From: an uncultured Prevotellaceae bacterium
Lineage (GTDB): Bacteria > Bacteroidota > Bacteroidia > Bacteroidales > Muribaculaceae
Length of the DNA: 64,000 nt
NCBI GenBank assembly: GCA_947165675.1
Contig: CAMVBJ010000009.1
Location: 28,868 to 92,867, forward strand
Reading direction: 5' to 3'
Below the pieces are notes generated by a model. It was not told the origin of the DNA. It did no database searches and saw only the letters and a program-made list of their open reading frames with translations. Positions within the stretch are counted from its first letter, which is position 1. Every line of letters starts with the position of its first letter. Below are positions 63,010 to 64,000 of this stretch, piece by piece. A program made the position numbers and the translations under genes.

Positions 63010-63861
63010 ATGAAGAAAATTTCATTTATCATCGCAGCGGCACTGGGCATGGCAACAGCTCACGCCCAGACGGCCGACACCGTAACCGTCATCGAGACGC
63101 CTCACCAGGTTGTCATCACCGAGACTCCATCGGGTACCCAAGTCAAGGTCAAGGGGCAAAAGGACGACGAAGATTACAGCTACACCTACACCGTGGAGCA
63201 TGCCTCCAACGACACCATTCACACCACCAGCGACTGGGAACTGAACTTCCCGTTCAAGAAAAGCGGCAACAAGAAATACCACTGGAGCATCGTTTGTTCG
63301 GGACTATACTTCGGAGCAGGACTCGGCACTTCCTATGATCTGGTCAACAACAGCTTCAACTGGGGTATTCTTAACATCGCCGCCCTCAATTATAACACCC
63401 TGCATGGACAGCAATTCTCGATTGGCGTGGGTTATGACAACAAGCGTTTCTCACTCAAGCGCCCCAACTGCTTCGTCATGGACGAGGCAACCAACATTGT
63501 CGGCATCGAGTCTTATCCCGAGGGCACCGTTGACCGCTCGTCGGTCCTGTCGGTCAGAACCATCCAGTTTCCGCTCCAGTTCCAGCAGTTCATCGGGAAA
63601 AAATTCCACATCACATTAGGCGGGACCATGAACTGGAACGTTTATGCCAAGTGCAACACCCATTATAAGGTCAACAAAACCCACCACGACGTGTCTTATC
63701 GTGGCATCAAGCAGAACAAACTGACCTTTGATGTCTATGGTGCCTTGTCCTATAATCGCATTGGCATTTACTGTCGCTATAGCCCCTGTAACGTCTTTAA
63801 GAAGGGATACGGTCCCGAGATCAAGAACACCTGGATGCTGGGCGTTGTCCTTGCGCTGTAG
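63010..63861 (+). CDS. Outer-membrane beta-barrel-like protein, paralogue 2
   Basis: A signal peptide (MKKISFIIAAALGMATAHA) is followed by a Thr/Glu-rich region (VTVIETPHQVVITETPSGTQ) and the same domain as the protein at 60422: LNYNTLHGQQFSIGVGYDNK, SLKRPNCFVM, QFPLQFQQF, MNWNVYAKC, YCRYSPCNVFKKGYGPEIKN and the terminal strand TWMLGVVLAL. It has 283 residues. It lies 33 bases after the small secreted protein and is probably the last gene of the sigma operon. Confidence 0.78.
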   Translation: MKKISFIIAAALGMATAHAQTADTVTVIETPHQVVITETPSGTQVKVKGQKDDEDYSYTYTVEHASNDTIHTTSDWELNFPFKKSGNKKYHWSIVCSGLYFGAGLGTSYDLVNNSFNWGILNIAALNYNTLHGQQFSIGVGYDNKRFSLKRPNCFVMDEATNIVGIESYPEGTVDRSSVLSVRTIQFPLQFQQFIGKKFHITLGGTMNWNVYAKCNTHYKVNKTHHDVSYRGIKQNKLTFDVYGALSYNRIGIYCRYSPCNVFKKGYGPEIKNTWMLGVVLAL

Positions 63862-63876
63862 AGGCGTTAGGTTTTA

Positions 63877-64000
63877 GGCTATAGGTTATAGGCTATAGGT
63901 TATAGGCTATAGGTTTTAGCTGACAACTGAAAGCTGACAACTGAAAGCTGACAACTGAAAGCTGACAACTGAAAGCTGACAACTGAAAGCTGACAACTGA
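63877..64000. repeat. Two abutting 14-bp tandem arrays at the window end
   Basis: Three units of GGCTATAGGTTATA (63877-63918, the last with one change) are followed without a gap by GCTGACAACTGAAA, five full copies and a part (63919-64000). Both units are double heptads. The array is cut by the window edge. Confidence 0.9.

Noticed and set aside
63877..64000. Possible CRISPR array
   Set aside because: Units are 14 bp and directly adjacent, with no unique spacers, and no cas genes are present.

Overview
The window looks like a chromosomal segment of a member of the Bacteroidales. Muribaculaceae or a Prevotella-like relative is my inference from gene content. Supporting signs are promoters of the Bacteroidetes type (TTG or TTTG, 19-20 bp, TAnnTTTG) in front of many genes, weak or absent Shine-Dalgarno sites, a eukaryote-type glycogen synthase, and families largely confined to this phylum (DUF4835/PorD, DUF5063, DUF5606, NusB of about 310 residues). 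There are no rRNA genes, CRISPR arrays, phage genes or transposase genes. One tRNA (Gln, CUG) is present.

Layout. 0-16 kb: a TamB-like envelope protein, the glycogen synthase-phosphorylase operon and dnaK on the minus strand; then udk-lptB on the plus strand, facing a secreted metallophosphoesterase/beta-propeller fusion. 15.7-20.6 kb: a LolE/FtsX-type permease, an unusual PreA, tRNA-Gln, ribosomal protein S16 and an ornithine cyclodeaminase relative. 20.6-28.5 kb: surface glycan genes. These are a minus-strand operon galE-licD-(cytidylyltransferase fused to aminotransferase), a lone GT2, and a minus-strand operon GtrB-like transferase, KdsC-like phosphatase and Wzx-like flippase. 28.7-36.3 kb: yicC, gmk, nadD, DUF5063, aminopeptidase M18, ABC-F and a UmuC-like polymerase. 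36.3-38.1 kb: an AT-rich island of lipoproteins and a frameshifted membrane protein. 38.2-44.6 kb: SIMPL protein, FAD oxidoreductase, HAD hydrolase with a MITE at its 3' end, Fur-type regulator, DUF1015 and a secreted thioredoxin-like protein with a dockerin-like tail. 44.8-55.4 kb: a dense housekeeping run: dnaN, DnaQ-like exonuclease, coaBC, porD-like, recN, rlmB, nusB, yajC, YbbR-like, coaE, DUF5606 and NlpC/P60. 55.4-64 kb: SDR, DAHP synthase/chorismate mutase and nadC on the minus strand, then rlmH, a secreted protein, and an ECF sigma/anti-sigma pair bracketed by two paralogous outer-membrane barrel-like proteins.

The most unusual content is non-coding. Intergenic regions hold several families of short structured repeats. 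One is a perfect-TIR MITE. A second is a 150-215 bp element with imperfect TIRs, in two full copies and one fragment, one full copy with a nested insert. A third is a pair of 190-270 bp elements with conserved ends and a variable, self-pairing interior. A fourth is a REP-like hairpin core with expanding arms. Much of the variable sequence is built from 7-bp (or 2x7-bp) units, and this heptad habit recurs at seven or more places. Among proteins, the CDP-activation/aminotransferase fusion beside LicD is the best candidate for an uncharacterised decoration pathway.

All functional calls rest on reading motifs and domain order by eye; no database search was possible.
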